Shown piece after piece: positions 17,771 through 26,861 of a stretch of 64,000 nucleotides of DNA (within the stretch, counting starts at the first letter, position 1; the number at the start of each line of letters is the position of its first letter). Both the position numbers and the translations under genes were made by a program. This DNA is from Chryseobacterium ginsenosidimutans. GTDB lineage: Bacteria > Bacteroidota > Bacteroidia > Flavobacteriales > Weeksellaceae. The notes below the pieces were generated by a model that saw only the letters and a list, made by a program, of their open reading frames with translations, searched no databases and had not been told where the DNA came from. Location: the NCBI RefSeq assembly GCF_024807225.1, contig NZ_JANUCO010000001.1, forward strand, positions 558,001 through 622,000, written 5' to 3'.

Positions 17771-19806
17771 ACACACGTTATTTAAAAATCTTTTCCGTTC
17801 TTGTAGTTATCGCTTTGATTTTCATAGCGAGGCTTTCTTATTTACAGCTGTTTACAGATCGTTATGCATTAAATGCTGCGAATACTTCTATTAAAATTGA
17901 ATACGTTATTCCGCAAAGAGGAGTAATTTTCGACCGAAATGGGAAAATCATGGTAGGAAATCAGCCTGCTTATGAAATTTCTTTCACGCAAGCATTGATG
18001 AAGCCGGATTTTGATACGATGGCTTTCTGTAATTTAATGAAAATCTCTAAGGCAGATTTAATTAAAAGAATCAACATCATTAAGAAAGAAAAATATTATT
18101 CTAAACTGACTCCGATGACTTTTCTGAAAGATCTTAGCAGGGAAGATATTGCAAGAGTTCAGGAAATTATCTTTAAATATCCTGCATTTAGTATTGTTTC
18201 CAGACCTCAACGTCAGTATGAAGTTTCTACTTCTGGAAATCTTTTGGGATATACAAGTGAGGTTAATGAAAGAGAAATTAAAAAAGATTCCATTTATTAT
18301 TTACCAGGAGATTTCATCGGTAAAACTGGGATTGAAAAAGCATATGAAAAAGAGCTTCGTGGCGTAAAAGGCATGAAGTATATTCAAAAAGATATTAAGC
18401 TCCGAAATGTAGGTTCGTATAAAAACGGATCTCTGGACAAAGATGTTATCACAGGAAAAGATATTACCTTAACGATTGATTATGATCTTCAGAGAATGGC
18501 TGAAGAAATGATGGTGAATAAACATGGTGCCATTGTAGCTCTAGATCCTAATAACGGAGAAGTTTTAGTGGCTGCAACAGGTCCGGATATCGACCCGAAT
18601 CTTTTTACAGGTCCATACAAATCGAAAAATCTGTACGCTTTATCCAAAGACACACTTTACGAAAACAAACCTACTTTCGACCGTTCTTTACAGGCAGCTT
18701 ATCCTCCCGGATCAACTTTTAAATTACTTACCGCTTTATCTGCAATGCAGATGGGCGTGATGGATGAAAATACTATTTTCCCTTGTGGTGGCGGATTTAA
18801 TTACCGAGGATTGAGAATTAAAGGACACGGTGGCGCAGATCCGCTGATTCCTGCGATTCAGATTTCAAGCAACTGTTATTTTTCTTACGCCTATTTAGCA
18901 ATCTTGAATAAGTATCCCGGAAATCCTTCAAAAGGAGTCGATGAATGGAAAGCGATCTTGAGCAGTTTCGGGGTAGGAGAATTTTTGAATAATGACTTTG
19001 CAGTGGGAGCGAGAGGTAGAATTCCGTCCGGAGAGTTTTATGAAAAAAGAATGAAGTCTATTCTTAAAGCAAGCGGTTCAAAGAAAGATTACAAAAACTG
19101 GGATCCTTTGGCTACCGGTGCCGTATTCAACGGAATGGGACAGGGAGATGTCATGGTGACTCCTCTTCAATTGGCAAATTATGTGGGAGCTATTGCAAAT
19201 AAAGGATGGTATTACACGCCTCATATTGTAAAGGCTATCGACGGAAAACCCAATCCTGATAAAAGATTTAAAGTAAAACATAAAACATTAGTAGATCCTA
19301 AGCATTTCGGACCTGTATTGAAAGGTATGGAAGCCGTGGTATTAAGAGGTACAGCTCACAGTTTGAAGTCTAATGATTTTACCATGTTGGCAAAAACGGG
19401 TACAGCACAGGTTCCGCAAGGAAAAGATAACTCTATCTTCGTGTTGATCGCACCTGCAGACAAACCGAAAATTGTAGTGGTTGCTGTAATGGAGCACGCC
19501 GGATTCGGTGCAACTTGGGCAGGTCCCGCAGCTACAGTAATTGCTGAAAAATATATTACAGGGGATCTTAAACGTGAAAATCTGTACAAAAAAATGACGG
19601 GAGCGAGCTTCATGCCCGAATATAAGAGACAATGGATCGCAGACTTGAAACGTAAAGGTCTTTATAAAGATCCCGCATTAGATTCCGTAAGACAAAAAAG
19701 GATTCTGGACAGCTTGAATTTCATTAAAGAACAAAAAGCAAAATTGCAGAAACAGATCGATCTCGAAACGACAAATAATAAAACTACAAAACCTGTTAAG
19801 GAATGA
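17767..19806 (+). CDS. mrdA: Penicillin-binding protein 2 (peptidoglycan transpeptidase)
   Basis: A 679-residue class B PBP. It has an N-terminal membrane helix (IFSVLVVIALIFIARLSYLQ), the dimerisation block PQRGVIFDRNGKIMVGNQPA, the catalytic serine in YPPGSTFKL (SxxK, residue ~316), an SSN motif in IQISSNCYFSY, and the KTGTA motif near the C-terminus (LAKTGTAQVPQG). The start is a TTG that shares bases with the mreD stop (TTGA); no ATG fits, because the membrane helix follows at once. It crosslinks the lateral wall with RodA. Confidence 0.96.
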   Translation: MNTRYLKIFSVLVVIALIFIARLSYLQLFTDRYALNAANTSIKIEYVIPQRGVIFDRNGKIMVGNQPAYEISFTQALMKPDFDTMAFCNLMKISKADLIKRINIIKKEKYYSKLTPMTFLKDLSREDIARVQEIIFKYPAFSIVSRPQRQYEVSTSGNLLGYTSEVNEREIKKDSIYYLPGDFIGKTGIEKAYEKELRGVKGMKYIQKDIKLRNVGSYKNGSLDKDVITGKDITLTIDYDLQRMAEEMMVNKHGAIVALDPNNGEVLVAATGPDIDPNLFTGPYKSKNLYALSKDTLYENKPTFDRSLQAAYPPGSTFKLLTALSAMQMGVMDENTIFPCGGGFNYRGLRIKGHGGADPLIPAIQISSNCYFSYAYLAILNKYPGNPSKGVDEWKAILSSFGVGEFLNNDFAVGARGRIPSGEFYEKRMKSILKASGSKKDYKNWDPLATGAVFNGMGQGDVMVTPLQLANYVGAIANKGWYYTPHIVKAIDGKPNPDKRFKVKHKTLVDPKHFGPVLKGMEAVVLRGTAHSLKSNDFTMLAKTGTAQVPQGKDNSIFVLIAPADKPKIVVVAVMEHAGFGATWAGPAATVIAEKYITGDLKRENLYKKMTGASFMPEYKRQWIADLKRKGLYKDPALDSVRQKRILDSLNFIKEQKAKLQKQIDLETTNNKTTKPVKE

Positions 19807-21032
19807 AATGGGCAGAAGGAATAGATAAATTAGGTCTTGGACTCTATTTTTTGCTTTGCATTTTTGCCATCGCAAATATTTACAGTGTAGATCAAAAACT
19901 GGGAGAAAAACAATTGGTTTTCTTCTGTATTTCCTTGTTTGTCGGGCTTATTATTTTTGTTGGAAGAAGTAAGTTTTTCGAAAATATGTCGGGAATCATT
20001 TACATTGGCGGCGTTTTGCTTCTTATTGGTCTTTTTCCTTTTGGGAAAGAAATTTTGGGGCAAAAAAACTGGTATAAAGTCGGGAGTTTCACGATGCAGC
20101 CTGTAGAATTTGCAAAAATCGGGACAGCTTTAATGCTTTCCAATTACGTTTCCGGATCCGAATTTAATTTAAAAAATAAAAAATCACTTTATACAACATT
20201 GGCTATTGTAGGAATTCCTGCGGTGGTGGTTTTAGCCATTCCCGATGTGGGTTCGATGTTGGTTTTCATTGCATTTTTCATTGCTTTATATCGCGAAGGT
20301 TTAAATGGATTGCTGTTCGGAGTGGGATTCCTTTTTGCAGGGGTTTTCCTGATTTCTCTGGCTATAGATCCCATTTATGTTGCCGGCACGATTGTTTTGA
20401 TTGTCGGAGGCTGGATTGCGCTAAACTACTATAAAATGTCTTGGAATGTCATTTCAATTTCAAGTATTGTAGGTTCTGTTGTCATGTTATGTGGATTGGC
20501 TTTCGGTTCACCTTATATTTTAGAAAAACTTCCAAAACACCAGAGAGAAAGAATTGAGGTTCTTTATAAAGGTGAAAAAGCATTCAGAGATACTTCCGGA
20601 TACAATTTATTATATTCAAAAACGGCGATTGGCTCTGGCGGATTGTTGGGTAAAGGATATCGTGAAGGTTCCGTTACACAAGGGAAATTCGTTCCGGAGC
20701 AGGAAACCGATTATATTTTTTGTACGGTTGGCGAAGAGTGGGGATTCGCAGGAAGTGCTATTCTAATTCTTTGTTATATGGTTTTCATCGGAAGGATCTA
20801 CTATCTCGCAGAACAACAGAAATCCGGCTTTAATCGTGTTTTCGGGTACTGTTTTGCCTCAATCCTTTTAATGCACTTTACCATCAATTTAGGCATGGTT
20901 ATGGGGCTTTTCCCGACCGTTGGTATTCCGTTGCCATTCTTTAGTTATGGAGGGAGTTCGTTGCTTGCCTTTTCTATGATGACTTTTATTTTCTTTAAAT
21001 TAAATTATTCTGATAAAAACAGCTTGGTGTAA
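19803..21032 (+). CDS. rodA: Peptidoglycan glycosyltransferase RodA (SEDS family)
   Basis: A 409-residue polytopic protein with about ten membrane helices. SEDS family blocks are visible: SFTMQPVEFAKIGTALMLSN (residues ~93-112), the loop YKGEKAFRDTSGYNLLYSK, GKGYREGSVTQGKFVPEQET and the C-terminal FFSYGGSSLLAF. RodA polymerises glycan strands together with PBP2. The ATG overlaps the mrdA stop (ATGA). It closes the mre operon. Confidence 0.95.
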   Translation: MKWAEGIDKLGLGLYFLLCIFAIANIYSVDQKLGEKQLVFFCISLFVGLIIFVGRSKFFENMSGIIYIGGVLLLIGLFPFGKEILGQKNWYKVGSFTMQPVEFAKIGTALMLSNYVSGSEFNLKNKKSLYTTLAIVGIPAVVVLAIPDVGSMLVFIAFFIALYREGLNGLLFGVGFLFAGVFLISLAIDPIYVAGTIVLIVGGWIALNYYKMSWNVISISSIVGSVVMLCGLAFGSPYILEKLPKHQRERIEVLYKGEKAFRDTSGYNLLYSKTAIGSGGLLGKGYREGSVTQGKFVPEQETDYIFCTVGEEWGFAGSAILILCYMVFIGRIYYLAEQQKSGFNRVFGYCFASILLMHFTINLGMVMGLFPTVGIPLPFFSYGGSSLLAFSMMTFIFFKLNYSDKNSLV

Positions 21033-21094
21033 GCGGGAAGTTTGAAGTTGGATGATGAAAGCTTACAAACATTCCGTTTATTTTTTTAGTTAAA

Positions 21095-21125
21095 AAATCT
21101 GCTCAATCAGCAAAATCAGCGAGAG
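21095..21125. repeat. AATCTGTG-like intergenic repeat, copy 2
   Basis: AAATCTGCTCAATCAGC and AAAATCAGCGAGA units match the staggered pattern seen at 9726-9757. It lies between rodA and the pentapeptide-repeat gene. Confidence 0.45.
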
Positions 21126-21150
21126 AAAAATTATCAAATCATAAAATCTT

Positions 21151-21732
21151 ATGAAAGAAGCCTATGTTTTAGATCAAAATTTTGAAAATAAAGATTTCGT
21201 ACAATCTCCATTAGAAAAAGGTGAGTATGAAAACTGTACTTTTAAGAATTGCAATTTTGAATATGCTGATCTTTCTTTTTTTAATTTTAACGATTGTGAA
21301 TTCATCGGATGCAATCTAAGCATGGCGAAGCTTCTTTCAACGGCTTTCCGTGATGTGATTTTTAAAGGATGTAAAATGTTTGGGCTTCATTTTAATGACT
21401 GTAATGAGTTTGGAGTTTCTTTCAGATTTGAAGAATGCTTATTAAACAATTCTATTTTTTATAAAACTAAAATTAAAAAGACTTCATTTAAAAATTCAAA
21501 ATTAATTGAAGTTGATTTTGCAGAAAGCGATTTATCAAATGCAATATTCGCAGGTTGCGATCTTTCAGGAGCTATTTTCGATAACACAAATCTTGAAAAA
21601 ACGGATTTTAGAACTGCATTCAATTATTCAATTAATTCTTCTTTAAACAAGCTTAAAAAGGCAAAATTTTCACTCTCCGAAATCCATGGTCTTCTTCGTC
21701 ATATAGATATTGAAATCGATAAAAATTCTTGA
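21151..21732 (+). CDS. Pentapeptide-repeat protein
   Basis: The 193-residue protein is built from five-residue units with Leu/Phe at the centre (YENCTFKNCNFEYADLSFF; later FAESDLSNAIFAGCDLSGA). Such sequences fold into a right-handed quadrilateral beta-helix. Repeats run from about residue 20 to 170, followed by a short helix. The arrangement resembles the Qnr/McbG-like group that mimics DNA and protects gyrase, but many pentapeptide proteins have other or unknown roles and no resistance function is claimed. An IS630-type element starts 12 bases after its stop. Confidence 0.88.
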   Translation: MKEAYVLDQNFENKDFVQSPLEKGEYENCTFKNCNFEYADLSFFNFNDCEFIGCNLSMAKLLSTAFRDVIFKGCKMFGLHFNDCNEFGVSFRFEECLLNNSIFYKTKIKKTSFKNSKLIEVDFAESDLSNAIFAGCDLSGAIFDNTNLEKTDFRTAFNYSINSSLNKLKKAKFSLSEIHGLLRHIDIEIDKNS

Positions 21733-21778
21733 CTTTAGAAGTTATAGTTAAATCATTATAATTTGTCATAATATTTTA

Positions 21779-21786
21779 TATCTTTG
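21779..21786 (+). promoter_or_regulatory. Promoter -7 box of the IS630 transposase
   Basis: TATCTTTG lies 3 bases before the ATG at 21790, so the transposase message would have almost no leader. Confidence 0.45.
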
Positions 21787-21789
21787 AGC

Positions 21790-22618
21790 ATGTGCTATTC
21801 AATAGATTTTCGCAAGCAATTATTTAAGATTAAAGATCAAGACAATCTTACTTATCAAGAAGCCAGTGAACGATTTGGCGTTCCAATAAGAACACTTTTC
21901 AGATGGAATAATTGTATAGAGCCCAAAATAAAACGCAACAAACCATCAACAAAAGTTGATGTCGAAGCTTTACGACAAGATGTTGTAGAAAACCCTGACC
22001 ATTACCAATATGAACGAGCCAAGAAATTTGGAGTAGGTCAAAGCACGATATTCTATGCTTTAAAGCGTTTGGGAATAAGTAATAAAAAAAACGCTATTCC
22101 ATCCAAAAACTGATCAACTCTCTAGGCTTATCTTTCAATTAAAATTATTCCGATACGAGTTTATAGAAAAACGATCTATTATTTATCTGGATGAAAGTGG
22201 CTTTGCATTAGATATGCCAAGAGAAAATGGTTACAGTCAAAAAGGAGAAAAATGTTATGCAAGTAAAGATTGGCATGCCAGAGGAAGGGTAAATGCTATC
22301 GGAGCAATAACGGACTTCAAACTATTCAATGTTTGCTTATTCAATTGTAATATAGATGCTGATGTATTCTTCGCCTGGCTTACGCAAGAATTGTTACCTT
22401 CTATTGCTCCTAATTCAGTTATTGTGCTGGATAATGCTACTTTTCACAAAAGAGAAGATGCTCTATTGAAGGTTCAAGAACAAAGTCATATTTTGCTATT
22501 TCTTCCGCCTTACAGTCCAGACCTAAATCCAATTGAAAAAAAGTGGGCACAAGCAAAAAGCATAAGAAGAAAATTCGGATATACACCAGGAGAGCTTTTT
22601 ATTTACGCAGATTTGTGA
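21790..22618 (+). pseudogene. IS630-family transposase, in two frames across an A8 tract
   Basis: The first frame (21790-22113) encodes the helix-turn-helix part: FRKQLFKIKDQDNLTYQEAS and VPIRTLFRWNN. The second frame carries the catalytic DDE part: the first Asp in IIYLDESGF, the second in VIVLDNATFH, and Glu in LNPIEKKWA. The two join within eight A residues at 22084-22091; reading one A fewer gives a continuous ~275-residue protein (GISNKKTLFHPKTDQL). Slippage on an A8 tract could produce the full protein, as in other ISs; a plain inactivating frameshift is equally possible. Confidence 0.75.
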
Positions 22619-22641
22619 CATTTTATTCTGATTTAACTATA

Positions 22642-22806
22642 GATGCTAGAAATTAGTATTAAAGACGTAAAATTCATTTTCTGTAAGTCAGATTTCAATC
22701 TTAATTTTATTCTGAGCCACGAAGTGGCGATGTAATTCAGGATAGGATGAAGTCCTATCAAACAAAAAACATTCAATTCAAGTTACAAAACCTCATCCCA
22801 ATAAAA
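22642..22806. other. Intergenic region after the IS630-type element
   Basis: No gene or promoter is evident. It contains a short palindrome (GCCACGAAGTGGC, about 22715-22727) and AGGATAGGATGAAGTCCTAT (about 22740-22759), likely remnants of a repeat. Confidence 0.35.
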
Positions 22807-22831
22807 AAACCATCAAAAATTTTGATGGTTT
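22807..22831. terminator. Bidirectional terminator after the NlpC/P60 gene
   Basis: A perfect 12-bp inverted repeat, AAACCATCAAAA and its complement, separated by one base. It lies 26 bases after the leftward NlpC/P60 stop. Confidence 0.8.
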
Positions 22832-22856
22832 CATTATTTAATTCAATTATTTAATC

Positions 22857-23570
22857 TTAAAAACTTGCCTCGTTTGTTGCAGGAGTTGTTGCAGCAAGAT
22901 TGTTGGGAGCTTCTCCGTTTTCGTTGATGATTCTTTTTCCGAACCTGTATTTAGGTCCCCAATAAGAGTCATTAAGCGAAGAAATCATTACTCCTTTTGA
23001 TGTAGCTGCGTGGATGAATTTCACTTCACCGTCTTCAGTTACTTCTTCTACGATTCCTACGTGAGAAATTCTACGACCGTGAGAGAAAAAGATCAAATCT
23101 CCTTTCTGAAGGTTTTCTTTTTCAATTTTTTCTCCTTCCTGAGACTGAGAAGCTGCTACTCTTGGTAAGCTAAGACCTGCTGCTGCACCGAAAACTGAAA
23201 GAACAAAAGCTGAACAGTCGATACCGTTTCTTGTCATTCCTCCGTATCTGTAAGGAGTTCCAAGGTAGGTTTCTGCCTCAGTTAAGATACCGTCGATCGT
23301 TTTATTGTGTCTGATTGATTTTGCAATATCAGAATTCTTAATTGTATTTTTTGCATTTACTAAAGTAGCTGCCTTTTCAGCAAGAAATGAATTGATCAAT
23401 TTCTGCTTATCCTGCTCCATTTTGTTAGGTTCAAGTGAAGCTAGTTTGGCATCTGTTTTGTATTCTTTAGCGTAAGTTGCTGGTTTTGAAACTACGTAAT
23501 TTGTAACACACGATTGTAACGATACAGTAGAAACTAAGGCAACTAGGTAAAACAAAACTCTTTTCTTCAT
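22857..23570 (-). CDS. NlpC/P60 lipoprotein, murein endopeptidase (Spr/MepS-like)
   Basis: A 237-residue protein with a lipoprotein signal (VALVSTVSLQSCVTNYV, Cys at ~21) and a C-terminal NlpC/P60 domain. The catalytic Cys is in GIDCSAFVLSVFG (residue ~119), the His in RISHVGIV, and a third polar residue in FIHAATSKG. GTPYRYGGMTRNG is the family substrate-binding turn. It should cut the peptide crosslinks of peptidoglycan from an outer-membrane-anchored position. Monocistronic, with a terminator behind it. Confidence 0.92.
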   Translation of the reverse strand: MKKRVLFYLVALVSTVSLQSCVTNYVVSKPATYAKEYKTDAKLASLEPNKMEQDKQKLINSFLAEKAATLVNAKNTIKNSDIAKSIRHNKTIDGILTEAETYLGTPYRYGGMTRNGIDCSAFVLSVFGAAAGLSLPRVAASQSQEGEKIEKENLQKGDLIFFSHGRRISHVGIVEEVTEDGEVKFIHAATSKGVMISSLNDSYWGPKYRFGKRIINENGEAPNNLAATTPATNEASF

Positions 23571-23724
23571 ATATATTTGATTATCGTGTTAGATAAATTG
23601 GGATAGTATTTTTCAAAAGCATTACAAAAATATGTATTCCCATTAAAAGAGCCCCGATATGATAATTGTCAGGTTCTTTATTTAACACATTTTAACATAT
23701 TGTTTAAGTATGTTAAAGAAAAAC

Positions 23725-23767
23725 AAACCGTAGCCGCCCGTTTTAGGTGAGTCTGCGGTTTTTTTTA
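23725..23767 (+). terminator. Orphan rightward terminator
   Basis: AAACCGTAG pairs with CTGCGGTTT (one T-G pair) across a 19-base loop, followed by seven T. No rightward gene precedes it; it may be a relic or stop antisense transcription into the glutamine synthetase region. Confidence 0.5.
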
Positions 23768-23857
23768 TTAAGATTCTTTAACATAATAATTGATATTTCC
23801 TCTATTAATCATAGCTCGAGTTTTAAAACTCTAATTCTCAGGACTGTTAACAAATCA

Positions 23858-23885
23858 AAAACTCCCCGAAAAAATCGAGGAGTTT
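23858..23885 (-). terminator. Terminator after glutamine synthetase
   Basis: AAACTCC and GGAGTTT arms with further CGA/TCG pairing around an A/T loop, 26 bases after the leftward stop codon. Confidence 0.75.
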
Positions 23886-23910
23886 CACTAATATGGAACT
23901 TTACAAAATG

Positions 23911-26107
23911 TTATTTTGTAAATAACATTTCTCTGTATTTCGTCAATGGCCAAAGTTCATCATCAACCATCATTTCCAGGTCATCAGAAGCTTCTCTGAT
24001 GGCGTCAAATAATGGGATTACCTTGGTGCAGTAGTCTTCTGCCTGCTTTTGACTTTCTGATACCGCTTTTGCAGCTTCTCTTGCTATGATAAGATCTTCT
24101 ACACCTAATTTGATCTTAGAAACGTTTTCAGAAATATGGCTAATTAAGCTCATTTGCTCTTTTGCCAATTTTTTGAATTCTTTATCGTCAAAAATTTCTT
24201 TAAGACCTTTTACGTTTTCGATCAGTCTGTTTTGATATTTTAAAGCAGAAGGAATAATGTGGTTTCTTGCGATATCACTTAAAACTCTTGCTTCAATATC
24301 AATTACGGTAGAATATTTTTCTAATTTAATTTCGTTTCTTGCCTCAACTTCTCTGTGATTGAAGATTCCCATTTCTTCGTAAAGATCAAGGAACTTCTGA
24401 TTCATTTCCTGGTTAAGCGCTTCAGGAGTGGTTTTCCAGTTATTCAAACCTCTTTTTTCAGCTTCTACAGCCCAGTCATCAGAATATCCGTCTCCTTCAA
24501 ACATGATGTTTTTACACTGCTTAATGTATTCTCTCAATACATTGAAGATCGCTTCGTCTTTCTTAAGACCGGTTTCAATTAAAGCGTCAACTTCTTTTTT
24601 GAAATCACCCAATTGTTTTGCTGCAATCGTATTCATTACCGTCATAGATTCTGCACAGTTTGCAGAAGAAACCTACCGCTCTGATCTCAAATTTATTTCC
24701 TGTAAATGCAAACGGAGAAGTTCTGTTTCTGTCAGTATTATCCAACAAAATTTCAGGGATTTTTCCAACTACATTTAATTTTAAGTCTGTTTTTTCGTCC
24801 GGTGAAAGTTTTCCTTCCGTTACTTTTTCAAGCTCTTCCAATACTCTGAACAATTGACTTCCGATAAATACAGAAATAATTGCAGGTGGAGCTTCATTCG
24901 CACCCAATCTGTGGTCATTACTTGCAGAAGCGATACTTGCTCTTAAAAGATCAGCGTATTCGTGAACTGCTTTAATGGTATTAACGAAGAACGTTAAGAA
25001 TTGTAAGTTTTTCTTAGGATTTTTTCCTGGGCTTAATAGGTTTTCACCTGTATCAGTTGCTAAAGACCAGTTGTTGTGCTTTCCGCTTCCGTTTACTCCT
25101 GCGAATGGTTTTTCGTGGAATAAAATATGGAAATGGTGTCTGTGAGCAATTCTCGCCATAACGTCCATCAACAAAGAGTTGTGGTCTACCGCAACGTTTA
25201 CTTCTTCAAACATTGGAGCAAGCTCAAATTGGTTTGGAGCAACCTCGTTGTGTCTTGTTGTTACAGGAATTCCCAATTTCATACATTCGATTTCCAGCTC
25301 TTTCATGAAGTTCATTACTCTTGTAGGAATCGAACCGAAATAATGGTCATCCAATTGTTGTCCTTTTGCAGGAGAATGTCCTAATAAAGTTTTACCTGTT
25401 AAAACTAAATCCGGACGAGATTGATACAATGCTGAATCAACCAGGAAATATTCTTGCTCCCACCCTAAAGTTGGAGTTACTTTCGTTACATTTTTGTCAA
25501 AATACTGCATTACGTTTGTTGCAGCTTCATCTACAGCGTTCAAAGCTCTTAAAAGAGGTGCTTTATAATCTAAAGTTTCTCCTGTATAAGAGATGAAAAT
25601 TGAAGGAATACAAAGAGTAGTTCCCATAATAAATGCCGGAGAAGTAGGATCCCAAGCCGTGTAACCTCTCGCTTCGAAAGTGTTTCTGATACCACCGTTC
25701 GGGAAAGAAGATGCATCCGGTTCCTGCTGAATCAATAAGTTTCCGCTGAATCTTTCGATCGCTCTACCTCCTTCAATTGGAGTAAAGAAAGAATCGTGCT
25801 TTTCTGCAGTACTTCCTGTCAAAGGCTGAAACCAGTGAGTGTAGTGAGTTACTCCTTTGCTCATTGCCCAGTCTTTCATTGCTACAGCTACCTGATCTGC
25901 AATGTGTCTCTGGATTTTAGTTCCTTTTTTCATCGCATCCAAAATAGATTGGAATGCTTCTTTCGTTAAATATTCTCTCATTGTTTCCTCAGAGAAAACA
26001 TTTTGACAGAATAATTCTGATAATTTTACAGGAACTTCAACCGAGTTATCTCTTCTAAAGTCCTTGAATGGTAAAGTTTCTAACGCTTTGAATCTTAAAG
26101 TTGACAT
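23911..26107 (-). pseudogene. glnN: Type III glutamine synthetase, frameshifted
   Basis: Two overlapping frames together give a ~731-residue GSIII, the usual length. The first (to 24605) starts at MSTLRFKALETLPFKDFRRD and includes TPTLGWEQEYFLVD, TTRHNEVAPNQFELAPMFEE, NGSGKHNNWS and DNTDRNRTSPFAFTGNKFE. It then runs out of frame after RAVGFF. The second frame continues RAVGSSANCAESMTVMNTIA at the same spot. One extra T (leftward strand) in GGTTTCT, at 24669-24671, explains the break; GGTTCT restores it. The enzyme makes glutamine from glutamate and ammonia. Either a sequencing/assembly error or a recent mutation; the rest of the gene is intact. Confidence 0.9.
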
Positions 26108-26131
26108 ATTAGGTTTAATTTTACGGGGCAA

Positions 26132-26384
26132 ATTTACGAAAAAAATGAATTGAAAATATTTTTACCCTAAAAATTTAAGGGGTAATTTTAATTTTAACTA
26201 AATTTTAAACAATGATTTGAGTTTTGAGAGGGGTAAAGCCAATTTGAAGTTTAGAATTGAAGATTTCGTGTTTTAAAACTTCTTAGAATTTTTGATACCT
26301 ATTATAGAGTACAATTTACGAATTTAAATGTTATGTTAAATGGTTTATTAAAAGATACTTAAAATAAGTCGATCGGGGATTTTA
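26132..26384. other. Intergenic region upstream of glnN
   Basis: AT-rich DNA. A short imperfect hairpin, TTACCCT with AGGGGTAA (about 26161-26185), lies just upstream of glnN and could be a regulatory structure. No gene is seen. Confidence 0.35.
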
Positions 26385-26392
26385 TATATTTG
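26385..26392 (+). promoter_or_regulatory. -7 box of the mini-gene
   Basis: TATATTTG, matching TAnnTTTG, 15 bases upstream of the ATG at 26408. Confidence 0.45.
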
Positions 26393-26407
26393 TGTGAAAT
26401 TTATTTT

Positions 26408-26506
26408 ATGACAAATTTTAGAGCAAGAGAAATAACGGAAGCAATTGAAAGATTGTATATTTTTGTGGAAGAGCCGATTCAAATTGCGCGAGACAATAAT
26501 AAATAA
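26408..26506 (+). pseudogene. Mini-copy of the start of the DUF6909-like gene
   Basis: A 32-codon frame. Its first 18 codons (MTNFRAREITEAIERLYI) match the start of the gene at 28912 (MTNSRARETTEAIERLYI) at 16 of 18 residues, and most of the first 54 bases are identical. After that it diverges (FVEEPIQIARDNNK) and stops. It has its own -7 box (26385) and a terminator (26523). It is either a decayed partial duplication or a short gene made from one; it lies 2.4 kb from its source. Confidence 0.6.
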
Positions 26507-26522
26507 TTCCATCACAAAAAGC

Positions 26523-26552
26523 AAAGAACACTTTTTTGAAAGTGTTCTTTTA
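26523..26552 (+). terminator. Terminator after the mini-gene
   Basis: AAGAACACTT pairs with AAAGTGTTCTT around a T-rich loop and runs into TTTT. It separates the mini-gene from the thioredoxin-like gene. Confidence 0.75.
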
Positions 26553-26861
26553 AATATTTTATATGAAAAAAATAATCGTATTCTTATTTTTTACCTTTTT
26601 TTTGTGTTCCGCACAAAAAAAAATTACAATCAAAGGCTATTTTGACGAACGTTTAAACGGTAATATCATGCTTCTTCGTGCTTATGATGATAAATACCAG
26701 GATTCTCAAATAAAAGATTCTGCAGAAATAAAAAATGGTGTTTACGAAATTAAAAACTTTGAAATTAATCATCCGGGATTGTACAAGGTTTTTATCACTT
26801 GGGGAATCAATCACCGGGAAAAAATAGAAAGCATTTATTTGGATGCAATCAATAAGACTTA

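Larger units (their letters stand above)
21745..22639 (+). mobile_element. IS630-type insertion sequence, complete
   Basis: The element is bounded by inverted repeats at 21743-21768 and 22616-22641, which agree at 22 of 26 positions (both begin TATAGTTAAATCA when read inward). The outer TA on each side (21743-21744 and 22640-22641) is the TA target duplication expected for IS630/Tc1-like elements. One transposase in two frames fills it, and its stop lies inside the right repeat. About 895 bases long. Confidence 0.85.

Noticed and set aside
23747..24034. Rightward 95-codon frame near the glutamine synthetase end
   Set aside because: It overlaps a terminator and the 3' end of glnN antisense, with low-complexity sequence.
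24605..24700. Programmed frameshift in glutamine synthetase
   Set aside because: No slippery run or stimulatory structure is seen, and type III enzymes are normally encoded in one frame.
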